Below are positions 16,511 through 26,055 of a stretch of DNA of 38,592 nt, piece by piece (within the stretch, counting starts at the first letter, position 1; each line of letters begins with the position of its first letter). Made by a program: the position numbers and the translations under genes. This DNA comes from Bacteroidales bacterium (GTDB lineage Bacteria; Bacteroidota; Bacteroidia; Bacteroidales; GCA-2748055). The stretch lies in NCBI GenBank assembly GCA_018400695.1, contig JAGYMF010000004.1:1-38592 (forward strand), given 5' to 3'. The notes beneath the pieces are model-generated. The model had not been told where the DNA came from. It was given only the letters and a program-made list of their open reading frames with translations, and made no database searches.

Positions 16511-16939
16511 ATGATGTCGGCAAAATTGAAAATATGGGCTTTCCTCCTTCCATTGGTGTTCCTATCCACCAATTGTGAAACTGGTGGTTACCAGATCCCG
16601 TATGTGAATGTCGACCTGCACCTGAACATTATCGGGGAGCTGGGAAATCCGGCAATCAACTCTTCCACCCTGGTCGATGGTGGGTTGAATGGCCTGATCG
16701 TCTACCGGGAAGACCATGGCGTATTCCATGTATATGACCGGACCTGCAGCCAATACCCGGAGCATTTTATAGCAGTGGAACCTGATGAAAATTTTGATGG
16801 GTTGGTCTTTACCTGTCCTGAATGCAAATCAAAATTCATCCTCACCCTCGGCGCCGAACCCCTCGAAGGACCAGCTACTTTTCCCCTGCATGAATACCAT
16901 TCGGTGGTAGACGGCGACCTCCTCCACATACGCAACTAA
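16511..16939 (+). CDS. Rieske-like lipoprotein with degenerate cluster ligands
   Basis: The 142-residue protein has a signal peptide ending LVFLSTNC, with Cys22 as probable lipid attachment (Asn at -1 is a loose lipobox). Residues 55-140 follow the Rieske layout: a strand-rich start, YDRTCSQYPEH, FTCPECKSKF, then GPATFPLHEYHSVVDGDLLHI, the typical last strands. The canonical ligands Cys-x-His and Cys-x-x-His are not kept. Cys79 is followed by Ser-Gln, and the second site reads Cys102-Pro-Glu-Cys105. A [2Fe-2S] Rieske cluster is therefore unlikely; zinc or another cluster, or none, is possible. Either ATG at 16511 or 16514 may be used. It is a single gene with its own promoter. Confidence 0.72.
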   Translation: MMSAKLKIWAFLLPLVFLSTNCETGGYQIPYVNVDLHLNIIGELGNPAINSSTLVDGGLNGLIVYREDHGVFHVYDRTCSQYPEHFIAVEPDENFDGLVFTCPECKSKFILTLGAEPLEGPATFPLHEYHSVVDGDLLHIRN

Positions 16940-16994
16940 TCCCACACCAAACTCATCTTTCAACTACACTCCGCTCTATACTCTAAGCTCTCTA

Positions 16995-17120
16995 CCCCCT
17001 CTCAACTCATCGCTCTCAACTCTCAACTCTCAACTCACTTCGCTCTCAACTCACTTCGCTCTCAACTCCCTCAACTCTCAACTCCTCTCATCTCTCAACT
17101 CTCAACTCTCAACTCTCTCA
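16995..17120. repeat. degenerate CTCAACT tandem repeat
   Basis: Eleven copies of CTCAACT (AGTTGAG on the minus strand) occur in about 125 bases. Some are exactly tandem with a 7-base period and others are spaced by CACTTCG, CC or CTCTCAT. The array fills the gap between the convergent Rieske-like gene and ahcY and runs into the ahcY TGA at 17118-17120. The flanking 16941-16994 is a degraded version rich in CTC. Copies are too short and irregular for a CRISPR. Confidence 0.9.
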
Positions 17121-18539
17121 GTACCTATAATGATCCGACTTATACGGTCCACCCTTTGGCACACCCAGGTAAGCGGCCTGCTCATCAGTCAGCTTTGAAA
17201 GTTTTACGCCCAGCTGTGCAAGGTGCAGCCTGGCCACCTCCTCATCCAGCTCCTTTGACAGCATATACACACCCAACGCATAGTTGCTCTTCCACAGGTC
17301 CAGCTGCGCGAGCACCTGGTTGGAGAAGGAATTGCTCATTACAAAAGAGGGGTGGCCTGTGGCGCATCCCAGGTTCACCAGGCGTCCTTCGGCAAGCATA
17401 AAGATGGCATGTCCGTCTTCAAAAATATACTTATCAACCTGCGGTTTGATGTTCAGCTTCTCTACGCCGCTCATCGCATTCAGCAGGTCTACCTGTATCT
17501 CATTATCGAAATGACCGATATTACAAACGATCGCCTGGTCTTTCATCTTCGACATATGTGCGGTGGTAATCACGTCCCTGTTCCCGGTACTGGTCACAAA
17601 GACATTGCCTTCCTTCAGTGCCTCCTCCATGGTTGTCACCTCGAATCCTTCCATGGCAGCCTGCAGAGCGCATATCGGATCGATCTCCGTAACGATTACC
17701 CTGGCACCATAGGATCTCATGGATTGTGCACAGCCCTTACCCACATCACCATAACCTGCAACGACCACGACCTTGCCGGCGATCATCACATCGGTGGCTC
17801 TTTTTATCCCGTCGGCAAGCGATTCTCGGCATCCATAGAGGTTGTCAAATTTTGATTTCGTCACAGAGTCATTCACATTGATCGCAGGGAACAGCAATTT
17901 TCCCTTCTGAAGCATCTGGTAAAGCCTGTTCACACCTGTGGTCGTCTCTTCAGACACCCCCTTCATCTCCTTCACTGAACGGTGCCATTTATCAGGATCT
18001 TCCTTCAGTATCCGCTTCAATGTTGCCAGGACAGTCTCCTCTTCCCTGCTGGTAGCTTTGACATCCAGCGTGGAGGCATCGTTCTCCGCATCGTATCCCT
18101 TATGGACAAGCAATGTAGCATCGCCGCCATCGTCTACGATCAGGTGCGGTCCCTTTCCTCCGGGAAAAGACAATGCCTGTGCTGTACACCACCAATACTC
18201 CTCCAGTGTTTCACCTTTCCAGGCAAATACCGGGGTTCCTGCTTCAGCGATAGCAGCGGCCGCATGGTCCTGGGTAGAGAATATATTGCAACTGGCCCAC
18301 CGCACATCGGCACCAAGTGCTTTCAGGGTCTCTATCAGTACCGCCGTCTGAATGGTCATATGCAGTGACCCGGTAATCCTGGCACCTGCCAGCGGTTTAT
18401 CTTTTGCGTACTTCTCCCGTATAGCCATCAGGCCCGGCATCTCTTTTTCAGCAATTTCAATCTCTTTTCTTCCAAATTCAGCCAGCCCGATATCGGCTAC
18501 TTTATAAGGCATAGAATCTACATACGTCAATGTGTCCAT
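17118..18539 (-). CDS. ahcY: adenosylhomocysteinase
   Basis: Hydrolyses S-adenosylhomocysteine to adenosine and homocysteine, completing the methyl cycle; NAD-dependent and cytosolic. The N-terminal substrate domain contains [21 protein letters not shown] and [16 protein letters not shown]. The NAD-binding Rossmann motif is [38 protein letters not shown] and the C-terminal KSDHYRY (Lys and Tyr contact NAD of the partner subunit) are intact. The 473 residues match the bacterial form with the ~40-residue insert in the substrate domain. A TATTTTTG box lies about 25 bases upstream. Confidence 0.97.
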   Translation of the reverse strand: MDTLTYVDSMPYKVADIGLAEFGRKEIEIAEKEMPGLMAIREKYAKDKPLAGARITGSLHMTIQTAVLIETLKALGADVRWASCNIFSTQDHAAAAIAEAGTPVFAWKGETLEEYWWCTAQALSFPGGKGPHLIVDDGGDATLLVHKGYDAENDASTLDVKATSREEETVLATLKRILKEDPDKWHRSVKEMKGVSEETTTGVNRLYQMLQKGKLLFPAINVNDSVTKSKFDNLYGCRESLADGIKRATDVMIAGKVVVVAGYGDVGKGCAQSMRSYGARVIVTEIDPICALQAAMEGFEVTTMEEALKEGNVFVTSTGNRDVITTAHMSKMKDQAIVCNIGHFDNEIQVDLLNAMSGVEKLNIKPQVDKYIFEDGHAIFMLAEGRLVNLGCATGHPSFVMSNSFSNQVLAQLDLWKSNYALGVYMLSKELDEEVARLHLAQLGVKLSKLTDEQAAYLGVPKGGPYKSDHYRY

Positions 18540-18560
18540 AATAATAATTTGATTTCAATG

Positions 18561-18568
18561 CAAAAATA
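18561..18568 (-). promoter_or_regulatory. candidate -7 box of ahcY
   Basis: The minus strand reads TATTTTTGCATTG, matching TAnnTTTG with the GCAT extension, 22 bases before the ahcY ATG. A TTTG lies only 13 bases further upstream, shorter than usual, so the -33 is uncertain. It abuts the ribF stop. Confidence 0.5.
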
Positions 18569-18569
18569 A

Positions 18570-19505
18570 TCAATTCTGCGACAAATACGCCCTGATTTCC
18601 TTCTCATCCTCCTGCAACTGCTCCTTCAGGGCAGCCAGGTTCGGAAACCTGATCTCGTCGCGGATCCTTTTTCTGAAATATATAACAACATCCTCGTCAT
18701 AAAGATCAATATCGACATCAAAAAGATGTGCTTCGATGATCTTTACCGGGTTGGCACTATCGATCGTGGGCCTGACACCCACATTGAGCATGGCAGGGAA
18801 CAGCAAATCCTTGTACTGCACGTGTACAGCATATACTCCGTCCCTGGGAATCAGCTTGTAGGCTGACTGTGGGAGAATATTGGCAGTCGGATATCCGAGC
18901 TCCCGGCCCAGCTGGTTCCCCATCACCACCTTCCCTTCCATGTAATAGTCGTAATCGAGCATCCTCCTCGCAACCTCCAGGTCGCCCTCCAGCAGCGCTT
19001 TTCTCACCAGGGTAGAACTGATATTCAGCTCTGCCAGCTTAAATTCATCCAGCTTCTCAACGATCATTCCCGACGATCGCGCACACTCTGCCAATCCGCC
19101 AGGGCTCCCCTTACGGTCCTTACCAAATGCATTGTCATACCCCAACACCAGCCTCTTTGCCCCCAGCCGCTCGACCAGGTATTTTTTAACAAAATCGCAC
19201 GCGGTACTGGAAGCCAGCTCCATATCGAATGGAATGGTGATACAATAATCGATTCCCAGCCTGCTGAGGTGGTGCATCTTCTCCTCCTGGGAATGGATCA
19301 GCCTGAAATTCCACACATCCTTGTCCAATACAATACGCGGATGCGGCCAGAGGGTGATCACAACGGACTTGCCCCGTATCTCTTTTGCCTTGGATACCAA
19401 TGACTGCAGGATATACTGATGCCCCCGGTGCACACCATCAAATATCCCGATGGTTACAACAGGGTGATCGATCTTTGGATTGTCATTGATATTATATACT
19501 TCCAT
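18570..19505 (-). CDS. ribF: bifunctional riboflavin kinase / FAD synthetase
   Basis: Converts riboflavin to FMN and then FAD. The N-terminal FAD synthetase half (about residues 10-170) has VVTIGIFDGVHRGHQYILQSL, with the nucleotidyltransferase H-x-G-H-like motif, and the ISSTLVRKAL signature. The C-terminal flavokinase half (about 180-305) has GRELGYPTANI and RDGVYAVHV. The 311 residues equal the usual bifunctional length. It starts with ATG and ends 30 bases before ahcY on the same strand. A possible -7 box lies 23 bases upstream of the start. Confidence 0.95.
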   Translation of the reverse strand: MEVYNINDNPKIDHPVVTIGIFDGVHRGHQYILQSLVSKAKEIRGKSVVITLWPHPRIVLDKDVWNFRLIHSQEEKMHHLSRLGIDYCITIPFDMELASSTACDFVKKYLVERLGAKRLVLGYDNAFGKDRKGSPGGLAECARSSGMIVEKLDEFKLAELNISSTLVRKALLEGDLEVARRMLDYDYYMEGKVVMGNQLGRELGYPTANILPQSAYKLIPRDGVYAVHVQYKDLLFPAMLNVGVRPTIDSANPVKIIEAHLFDVDIDLYDEDVVIYFRKRIRDEIRFPNLAALKEQLQEDEKEIRAYLSQN

Positions 19506-19527
19506 ACTTACCGCGTAAAATGAGATG

Positions 19528-19535
19528 CAAATTTA
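19528..19535 (-). promoter_or_regulatory. candidate -7 box of ribF
   Basis: The minus strand reads TAAATTTGCATCTC, a full TAnnTTTG match with the GCATC extension, 23 bases before the ribF ATG. No clear -33 is present. Confidence 0.5.
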
Positions 19536-19640
19536 ATAATTTTAACCGCGCAGCATCAGAATAATGATTTCAGCTTAAGAAAAACTGCCGTACAAGGGAA
19601 AATTCGTAACTTGACTCCGGTCCTTCAAAAAAAAACTGCG

Positions 19641-21644
19641 ATGAGAATAATTGAACAAGATTCCTGGTTGGCTCCATACGCTTCTGTGATTGAAGAGCGG
19701 TATAAAAAGATAAAAAGCAAGGAGTCCGAACTGACACGGCAGCAAAAAAACCTGAAAGCTTTTTCCACGGGACACCTCTATTTTGGGCTGCACCGTACGA
19801 AGAAGGAGTGGATCTGCCGGGAATGGATGCCCAATGCAACAGCTGTTCACCTGATCGGTGATTTCAACCGGTGGAAAACCGACGAAACCTATGCTTTCAG
19901 GAAAATGTCCGACGGGGAGTGGGAACTGAGGGTTCCCCATGAAAAGATTCACCACCTGGACCAATACAAACTTAAGGTGGCCTGGGCCAATGGAAACGGT
20001 GACCGGATTCCGGCGTATGCCATGAGAACAGTGCAGGACAAAAGCACCCATATTTTCAACGCCCAGGTATGGGCACCCGAAAAACCCTACAGCTGGAAAT
20101 ACGATTCCCCCGGTCTTTCCGGCGTTCAGCCATTTATCTATGAGGCACATATCGGTATGGGGACAGAGGAATACAAGGTGGGAAGCTATCTTGAATTCAA
20201 GGAGAAGGTCCTGCCGCGGGTGATCGAAGGAGGGTATAACACGCTTCAGCTGATGGCTGTACAGGAGCATCCCTATTACGGATCGTTTGGCTACCATGTC
20301 TCGAACATGTTCGCGGCCAGTTCCCGGTTCGGCACGCCCGACGAGCTTAAGGAACTCATTGATGAAGCGCACAAAAACGGCATTGCTGTGATCATGGATA
20401 TCGTTCACTCGCATGCCGTAAAAAATGAACTCGAGGGACTGGGAATGTATGCCGGCGATCCCGGACAGTTCTTCCATACAGGTAACCGCCGGGAACACAC
20501 GGCATGGGACTCCCTCTGCTTCGATTACGGCAAGAATGAGGTGATCCACTTTCTGCTGTCAAATATCCACTTCTGGCTGGAAGAGTACCGGTTCGACGGA
20601 TTCCGGTTCGACGGTGTTACCAGTATGCTCTATTTCGATCACGGGCTGGGACGTGACTTCGCATCGTACAAGATGTATTACGACGGCGGACAGGATGTGG
20701 ATGCGATCGTATACCTCGCACTGGCCAACCTGCTGATTCAGCAGGTAAAACCCGGCGCCCTCTCCATCGCAGAAGATATGAGCGGATACCCGGGTATTGC
20801 TGCAGAAGTGGATGCCGGTGGCATAGGGTTTACCCACCGCCTGGCAATGGGGGTGCCTGACTACTGGATCAAAACCATCAAGGAGCGCAGTGATGAACAG
20901 TGGAACATGGCGGAGCTCTTTCACGAGCTGACCTCCAAAAGGGCCGATGAACAGGTGGTGTCCTATGCCGAATCACACGACCAGGCATTGGTCGGCGATA
21001 AAACGATTATCTTCCGCCTCATCGATAAGGAGATGTACTGGCACATGGCCAAAGACTCCCATAACATGATCGTTGACAGGGGAATAGCACTACACAAGAT
21101 GATCAGGTTGCTGACCATGGCTACTGCAGGTGGCGGATACCTCAACTTTATGGGCAATGAATTTGGTCATCCTGAATGGATCGATTTCCCCAGGGAAGGA
21201 AACGGTTGGTCGTACAAGTATGCGCGCCGCCAGTGGTCGCTGGCCGACAGCCGGGAACTGAAATATCAATTCCTCGGCGACTTCGACAGGGCTGCCATTG
21301 CGCTGGTGCGCAGCAGCGGTATACTGAACCACCATTGCCAGCAGGTAAAGATCGACGACCATGACAATATCCTGGCCTTCAGAAGAGATGACCTGGTTTT
21401 CGTCTTTAACTTTCATCCCGTCAATTCCTATACCGGGTATGGCCTGGCGGTTGACCAGGGGAAATACAGCTGCCTGTTATCCACGGATGAAAGCAGGTTT
21501 GGAGGGTTTAACCTTGTTGACCTGTCGGTGGTGCACAGAACCATGGTGGAAAAGTCCTTCGGCCTGAAACAACGGCTTGACCTCTATATCCCGGCAAGGA
21601 GTGCCCAGGTACTTAAGAAAGTCCCGGTACCCAAACTGAGATAA
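19641..21644 (+). CDS. glgB: 1,4-alpha-glucan (glycogen) branching enzyme, eukaryote-like GH13_8 type
   Basis: Cuts alpha-1,4 chains and re-attaches them by alpha-1,6 links. Order: N-terminal helix, CBM48 (about residues 55-140, REWMPNATAVHLIGDFNRW), GH13 barrel (about 160-540), C-terminal beta domain. Catalytic residues: Asp324 in GFRFDGVTSM, Glu378 in AEDMSGYPG, Asp447 in SHDQALVGDKT. The stretch HFLLSNIHFWLEEYRFDGFRFDG followed by YFDHG resembles animal and plant enzymes (GH13_8) more than E. coli GlgB. The 667 residues are close to the eukaryotic length of about 700. I chose the ATG at 19641; an upstream TTG has no support. It converges on the synthase-phosphorylase operon. Confidence 0.93.
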   Translation: MRIIEQDSWLAPYASVIEERYKKIKSKESELTRQQKNLKAFSTGHLYFGLHRTKKEWICREWMPNATAVHLIGDFNRWKTDETYAFRKMSDGEWELRVPHEKIHHLDQYKLKVAWANGNGDRIPAYAMRTVQDKSTHIFNAQVWAPEKPYSWKYDSPGLSGVQPFIYEAHIGMGTEEYKVGSYLEFKEKVLPRVIEGGYNTLQLMAVQEHPYYGSFGYHVSNMFAASSRFGTPDELKELIDEAHKNGIAVIMDIVHSHAVKNELEGLGMYAGDPGQFFHTGNRREHTAWDSLCFDYGKNEVIHFLLSNIHFWLEEYRFDGFRFDGVTSMLYFDHGLGRDFASYKMYYDGGQDVDAIVYLALANLLIQQVKPGALSIAEDMSGYPGIAAEVDAGGIGFTHRLAMGVPDYWIKTIKERSDEQWNMAELFHELTSKRADEQVVSYAESHDQALVGDKTIIFRLIDKEMYWHMAKDSHNMIVDRGIALHKMIRLLTMATAGGGYLNFMGNEFGHPEWIDFPREGNGWSYKYARRQWSLADSRELKYQFLGDFDRAAIALVRSSGILNHHCQQVKIDDHDNILAFRRDDLVFVFNFHPVNSYTGYGLAVDQGKYSCLLSTDESRFGGFNLVDLSVVHRTMVEKSFGLKQRLDLYIPARSAQVLKKVPVPKLR

Positions 21645-21706
21645 GAAGCGAACTTCCCTGTACTGCTACGGTTAAATGCTGATATCCTGGGAAGTCCCGG
21701 TACCCA
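21619..21706. repeat. 15-bp direct repeat across the glgB 3' end
   Basis: AAGTCCCGGTACCCA occurs at 21619-21633, inside the last glgB codons, and again at 21692-21706 in the 88-base gap before the convergent gene. The bases after each copy are loosely similar, which suggests a decayed local duplication. Confidence 0.6.
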
Positions 21707-21732
21707 TGAGCTACGAAGATCACCTGATTCTC

Positions 21733-24700
21733 TCAAATCCACCTGACAAGTGGCAGGTCCATCCTGTGCGGCAGGTCATCCAGCTTCGGAAAGATCCTGA
21801 ACCCGACATCAAACTGTCCGGCGTTACCGGAATACTGGCGAAATGAGTATTCCGCAACCGACCCCTCCTGCTTCTTACACTCCAGCTCGTAACGCTCGGT
21901 GATCCGCTTTACGTTCGCCTCTTCAGAGGCCTCCATCATTACCATTTCAACACCAATGTTTTCCGACGGCAGACCGTTCAGGTCAAGCCTGATCTTACCG
22001 GTATATTCTTCTCCCACCACAAGGTCTGTCACTCCATTACCCGGAAACGACACTTCCAGCACCCTGATCTCTTTCCACTGATCCATGATCTGCTTTTTGA
22101 AATACGAGAGTTCACGGGTTAATCTGTAATCATTTTTTCGCAGCTTTCCGGAACGCTGGTACAACTTCCTGTAAAAACGGTCAATGTAATCCCTGAGCAT
22201 CCTGTTCATCGTGAACTCCGGCGCTACGCCTGAAATAGAATTCTTAATGATCTTCACCCACTCCACGGGGATGTCGTGTTCATTCCTCGCATAAAACTTG
22301 GGCGCGATCTCATGCTCCAGCATTGAATAGATCCGCTCGGCATCCAGCTCATCCTGTTGTGCCTGGTTCTCATAGGTCCTCTCCAGGGGCAGCGCCCAGC
22401 CGGCGCCTTCCCTGTAACCCTCTGCCCACCATCCGTCAAGTACGCTGAAATGCAATCCGCCGTTCATTACGGCCTTCTCCCCACTGGTTCCTGAAGCCTC
22501 CAGCGGCCGGGTCGGCGTATTCAGCCAGATGTCGACTCCATGCAGCAACTTTTTCGCCAGGTGAATATCGTAGTTCTGCAGGAAAATAACCTTCCCTGTG
22601 AATTCCGGTTTCCTGGAGATTTCAATAATCCGGCGGATCAGCTCCTGTCCCGGCTTGTCCTTGGGATGGGCTTTCCCGGCAAAAACAAACTGAACAGGCC
22701 GCTCGGCATGATTCACAATACTGGCAAGCCGCTCCAGGTCGGTAAACAGCAGGTTGGCCCTTTTATACGTAGCAAACCTCCTTGCAAAACCAATGGTCAG
22801 GGCTTTTTCATCCAGCTTTTCAGCAATCTCCATGGCCATGGCCGGATCTTCCAGGAAGTTGGCAGATGCTGTAGAAAGCCGCTGCCTGATATAATCTGCA
22901 AGGGTGCTTCGCTCTTCATTTCTGATGTTCCATATCCGTTCATCCTCCACATCATGGATCCTGTTCCAAAGCTGGCGGTCCTCCTGCTTCTCAAGAAAAT
23001 CATTGCCAAAAACCTGCATATACAGCGACCTCCATTTATCTGACAACCACGTGGAAAGATGCACCCCGTTGGTCACATGACCGATATGGATCTCATCTAC
23101 CAGGTGGCCTTTCCACATGCCTGCAAACATCTCGCGACTCACCTGTCCGTGCAGCTTGCTCACTCCGTTGACCTCTTGTGAAAGGTTAACAGCCAGCACA
23201 CTCATGGAGAACTGCTCGTGCATATTATCATTGTTCTCCCTCCCCAGGTTCATCAGCCGGTTCCAGTCAATGGTAAGCCTCTCCGGATAATGGCTGAGAT
23301 AGGTCCGCATCATGTTCTCGTCAAATTTGTCATGTCCAGCCGGTACCGGTGTATGTGTTGTGAACAGACTGGTTGCCCGCACGATCTCCCGTGCTTCAGG
23401 CAAGGTCATATTGTGCTCCTGGATATATTCCCTCAGTCGCTCAAAACCTGTAAATGCAGCATGACCCTCATTCAGATGATAAAGATCCGTATGGATTCCC
23501 AATTCACGCAGGGCCCTGACACCCCCGATACCCAGCAACAGCTCCTGCTTAAAACGATTTTCATGATCACCGCCATACAGTTCATGAGTCACCTGCCTGT
23601 CGGTTGGTTTGTTGGCTTCAAAATCGGCATCCAGTAAATAGAGGGGCACCCTTCCTACCTGGGCCTTCCATATTCTTACATGAATGGGACGCCCGGGAAG
23701 CACGACCTGGACAGTCTTCCAGTTTCCATCCTCATCCTTAACCGGTACTACCGGGATCCGTGAAAAATCCTGGAATTCCTGGTGTGCCACCTGTATACCC
23801 CCGGAGGTGATCTCCTGGCGGAAGTAACCATACCTGTAAAGCAATCCGACACCCACCATATCGTAATTATAATCACTGGCCTCCTTCAGGTAGTCACCGG
23901 CAAGAAGACCCAATCCGCCAGAATAAATCTTCAGGGAATTGTGCAATCCGAATTCCATGCTGAAGTAGGACACTGAAGGTTCGTTCTCCCGTTTGGGTGT
24001 ATGCATATATTCGTCATAGACCGTGCGCACCTGCTGCATCTTTCCCTGAAATTCCTCATCATTTTCAAGGCTGCTCAGCCGCTCATATGAGACCTTTTCA
24101 AGCAGGAAGATCGGGTTTTCCTGCACCATCTCCCACAACTCGGAATCGACTGACCTGAAGAGGTCTGCAGCAATGGGATTCCATGACCACCAGAGATTCC
24201 TTGACAGCTCCTCAAGGAATTTCAACGCTGCGGGAATGTGCTGTTGTATCACAACCCTCCGCCAGACCGGAACGACATCCGTCAGCATCTTCCTTGCAGA
24301 GGGTAGCTGTACCACCCGTTCCTTATCGGTATATTCTATCCTGAATTCAACAGAACGCCCCAGGGCAAGGGAGTAAGCCTCCCAGTAATCTTTGATCATG
24401 TTTTCCCAGAGGACGGTCTGGCAGACCAAACAGGCTTCCTGCCTTATCGCTTCGCCCTGCTCCTGACTGGTTCCGAAAAATTTCTCAACAACACCTACAA
24501 TACCACCGACCACATCCTTATCGTTATGGTCGTCCCTCTGTAAGATCGTTACAGCCTTTTGCGATTCGATATCCAGCTGACCGACCCACCGTCCGAAGCC
24601 GGTGAGGGTAGTGGTCAGGGTCGGAACCCTGCATGCAAGGCTCTCCAGCGGAGAGTATCCCCACGAATCGTAATAGGAGGGAAAAACTGACAGATCAAAA

Positions 24701-25980
24701 CCGCACAACACATCGTAATACGTGAGATCGATGATCCCATCCCGTCCGTTCATATAGGAGGGGACAAAAACCACCTTAACCGGATCTGAAGCTGCGTTAT
24801 TCAGGTTATTTTCACGGATACGGTTCATGATCGGATCATGCTCAGCATAATGGAGGTAATGGGTCAGCACCCGCTCTTCATCCATCCTGGCAGAAGCATC
24901 CCCCAGGGCCTGCTTCAGGTCTTTTCTTGCTCCGTAATGGTTCGCCGGTACCATAATAAAGGCGATGGCACGCTGATCTGGTTTCAGCTGACGGTTCAGC
25001 TTTCCCAGGGCATCGATGAACAGGTCCAGCCCCTTGTTCCTGAATTCGTATCTTCCGCTCGTAACCAACAGCAATACATCATCATCAAATTGCTCCCTGC
25101 TGAGCAACGATGCCACTTCCAGTAATTTTTTTCTCGCCAGCGTTCTCCTCTCCTTCAAAATATCACCCGAAGGAAAAAAGCCTTCCCGGATACCGTTGGG
25201 TGTAATCATATCAACTGGCTTATTCAGGAAACGTGCAGCCTCAGCCGCCGTGATATCACTCACTGTGGTAAGCACGTCTGCCTGGTGGGCGGCAATCATT
25301 TCGACCGACTGTTTGGCTACGACACCCAGTTCAGCTGCCTTCTCATCTCCCTTATAGCTGTCCAGCTTACTGTACAGAGGCTCACCGGCAGATGCCAGTG
25401 CACGCCCTACCACCGTCGCGTGGGTGGTGAATACTGTTCCAACCTGCGGCATGGCCTCCTTCAGGTAAAGCAACCCTGCTGCTGTCATCCACTCATGAAA
25501 CTGTGCCGCCACATGCTTGTTTTTCAATCCGTAAAAAGAAAGGAAACTCTCAATGATTTTACCGGTGGCATAACCAAACAACATCGGTTCAATATAATCC
25601 CATTGTCCGGTGATAGAGTCCAGTTTATAAAGCTCCCAGAACTTTTTGAAAATATCATCTTTCTTGCTAAAGAAGGTAGTAAAATCCACCAGGATCACGA
25701 TTGGCTCCCCCTCAGTTTTCCATCTGCCGGTCCGTATAATCAGCCCCTCGTCAGCAGCCTGGCTGAACCAGTCGCTGAAAAGCTCATTGTCCTCACTAAA
25801 CTCAGGATGATCCCCACTCTCCCGCCACACATCGGGCCCTATAAGTATATATTTATCGTGCATCCTGTCAAGGACAGAAGGGGCCTTGGTTGTAAGAACC
25901 GTGTGTATTCCCCCTATCTTATTGCATACTTCCCAGCTCACCTCAAAGAGGTAATCGGGAGTCATCACTGTATTACCCAT
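21733..25980 (-). CDS. fused GT3-type glycogen synthase and GT35 alpha-glucan phosphorylase
   Basis: One 1415-residue frame joins two opposing enzymes. Residues 1-560 resemble eukaryotic-type glycogen synthase (GT3): FEVSWEVCNKIGGIHTVLTTKAP at the start, AQFHEWMTAAG, TTHATVVGRALASAG, and FPSYYDSWGYSPLESLACRVP, where the GT3 E-x7-E pair reads Asp438...Glu446. Residues 575-680 match DUF3417 (LSRNLWWSWNP), which precedes short-form phosphorylases. Residues 690-1280 are the phosphorylase, with YFSMEFGLH, LNEGHAAF, and the PLP lysine Lys1169 in ASGTSGEKAVMNGG. The last ~130 residues are a beta-rich tail. No stop or frameshift separates the parts. Such fusions are annotated in Bacteroidetes as alpha-glucan family phosphorylase. 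It is last in the operon, 75 bases after GH57. Confidence 0.92.
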   Translation of the reverse strand: MGNTVMTPDYLFEVSWEVCNKIGGIHTVLTTKAPSVLDRMHDKYILIGPDVWRESGDHPEFSEDNELFSDWFSQAADEGLIIRTGRWKTEGEPIVILVDFTTFFSKKDDIFKKFWELYKLDSITGQWDYIEPMLFGYATGKIIESFLSFYGLKNKHVAAQFHEWMTAAGLLYLKEAMPQVGTVFTTHATVVGRALASAGEPLYSKLDSYKGDEKAAELGVVAKQSVEMIAAHQADVLTTVSDITAAEAARFLNKPVDMITPNGIREGFFPSGDILKERRTLARKKLLEVASLLSREQFDDDVLLLVTSGRYEFRNKGLDLFIDALGKLNRQLKPDQRAIAFIMVPANHYGARKDLKQALGDASARMDEERVLTHYLHYAEHDPIMNRIRENNLNNAASDPVKVVFVPSYMNGRDGIIDLTYYDVLCGFDLSVFPSYYDSWGYSPLESLACRVPTLTTTLTGFGRWVGQLDIESQKAVTILQRDDHNDKDVVGGIVGVVEKFFGTSQEQGEAIRQEACLVCQTVLWENMIKDYWEAYSLALGRSVEFRIEYTDKERVVQLPSARKMLTDVVPVWRRVVIQQHIPAALKFLEELSRNLWWSWNPIAADLFRSVDSELWEMVQENPIFLLEKVSYERLSSLENDEEFQGKMQQVRTVYDEYMHTPKRENEPSVSYFSMEFGLHNSLKIYSGGLGLLAGDYLKEASDYNYDMVGVGLLYRYGYFRQEITSGGIQVAHQEFQDFSRIPVVPVKDEDGNWKTVQVVLPGRPIHVRIWKAQVGRVPLYLLDADFEANKPTDRQVTHELYGGDHENRFKQELLLGIGGVRALRELGIHTDLYHLNEGHAAFTGFERLREYIQEHNMTLPEAREIVRATSLFTTHTPVPAGHDKFDENMMRTYLSHYPERLTIDWNRLMNLGRENNDNMHEQFSMSVLAVNLSQEVNGVSKLHGQVSREMFAGMWKGHLVDEIHIGHVTNGVHLSTWLSDKWRSLYMQVFGNDFLEKQEDRQLWNRIHDVEDERIWNIRNEERSTLADYIRQRLSTASANFLEDPAMAMEIAEKLDEKALTIGFARRFATYKRANLLFTDLERLASIVNHAERPVQFVFAGKAHPKDKPGQELIRRIIEISRKPEFTGKVIFLQNYDIHLAKKLLHGVDIWLNTPTRPLEASGTSGEKAVMNGGLHFSVLDGWWAEGYREGAGWALPLERTYENQAQQDELDAERIYSMLEHEIAPKFYARNEHDIPVEWVKIIKNSISGVAPEFTMNRMLRDYIDRFYRKLYQRSGKLRKNDYRLTRELSYFKKQIMDQWKEIRVLEVSFPGNGVTDLVVGEEYTGKIRLDLNGLPSENIGVEMVMMEASEEANVKRITERYELECKKQEGSVAEYSFRQYSGNAGQFDVGFRIFPKLDDLPHRMDLPLVRWI

Positions 25981-26055
25981 GTTTATCGTATTGTTAAATT
26001 ATACATATCGTCCAGCTCCATGCTACTGAAGCCGGTGTTGAAATCGCCAGTCCGG

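Noticed and set aside
16995..17120. CTCAACT array as a CRISPR
   Set aside because: Repeat units are 7 bases, spacers are irregular or absent, and there are no cas genes.
17352..18368. several plus-strand frames of 128-167 residues
   Set aside because: All lie opposite ahcY, a fully conserved gene.
19575..20549. 324-residue minus-strand open frame
   Set aside because: It lies opposite glgB, which has complete domains and catalytic residues; the antisense frame has no recognisable family features.
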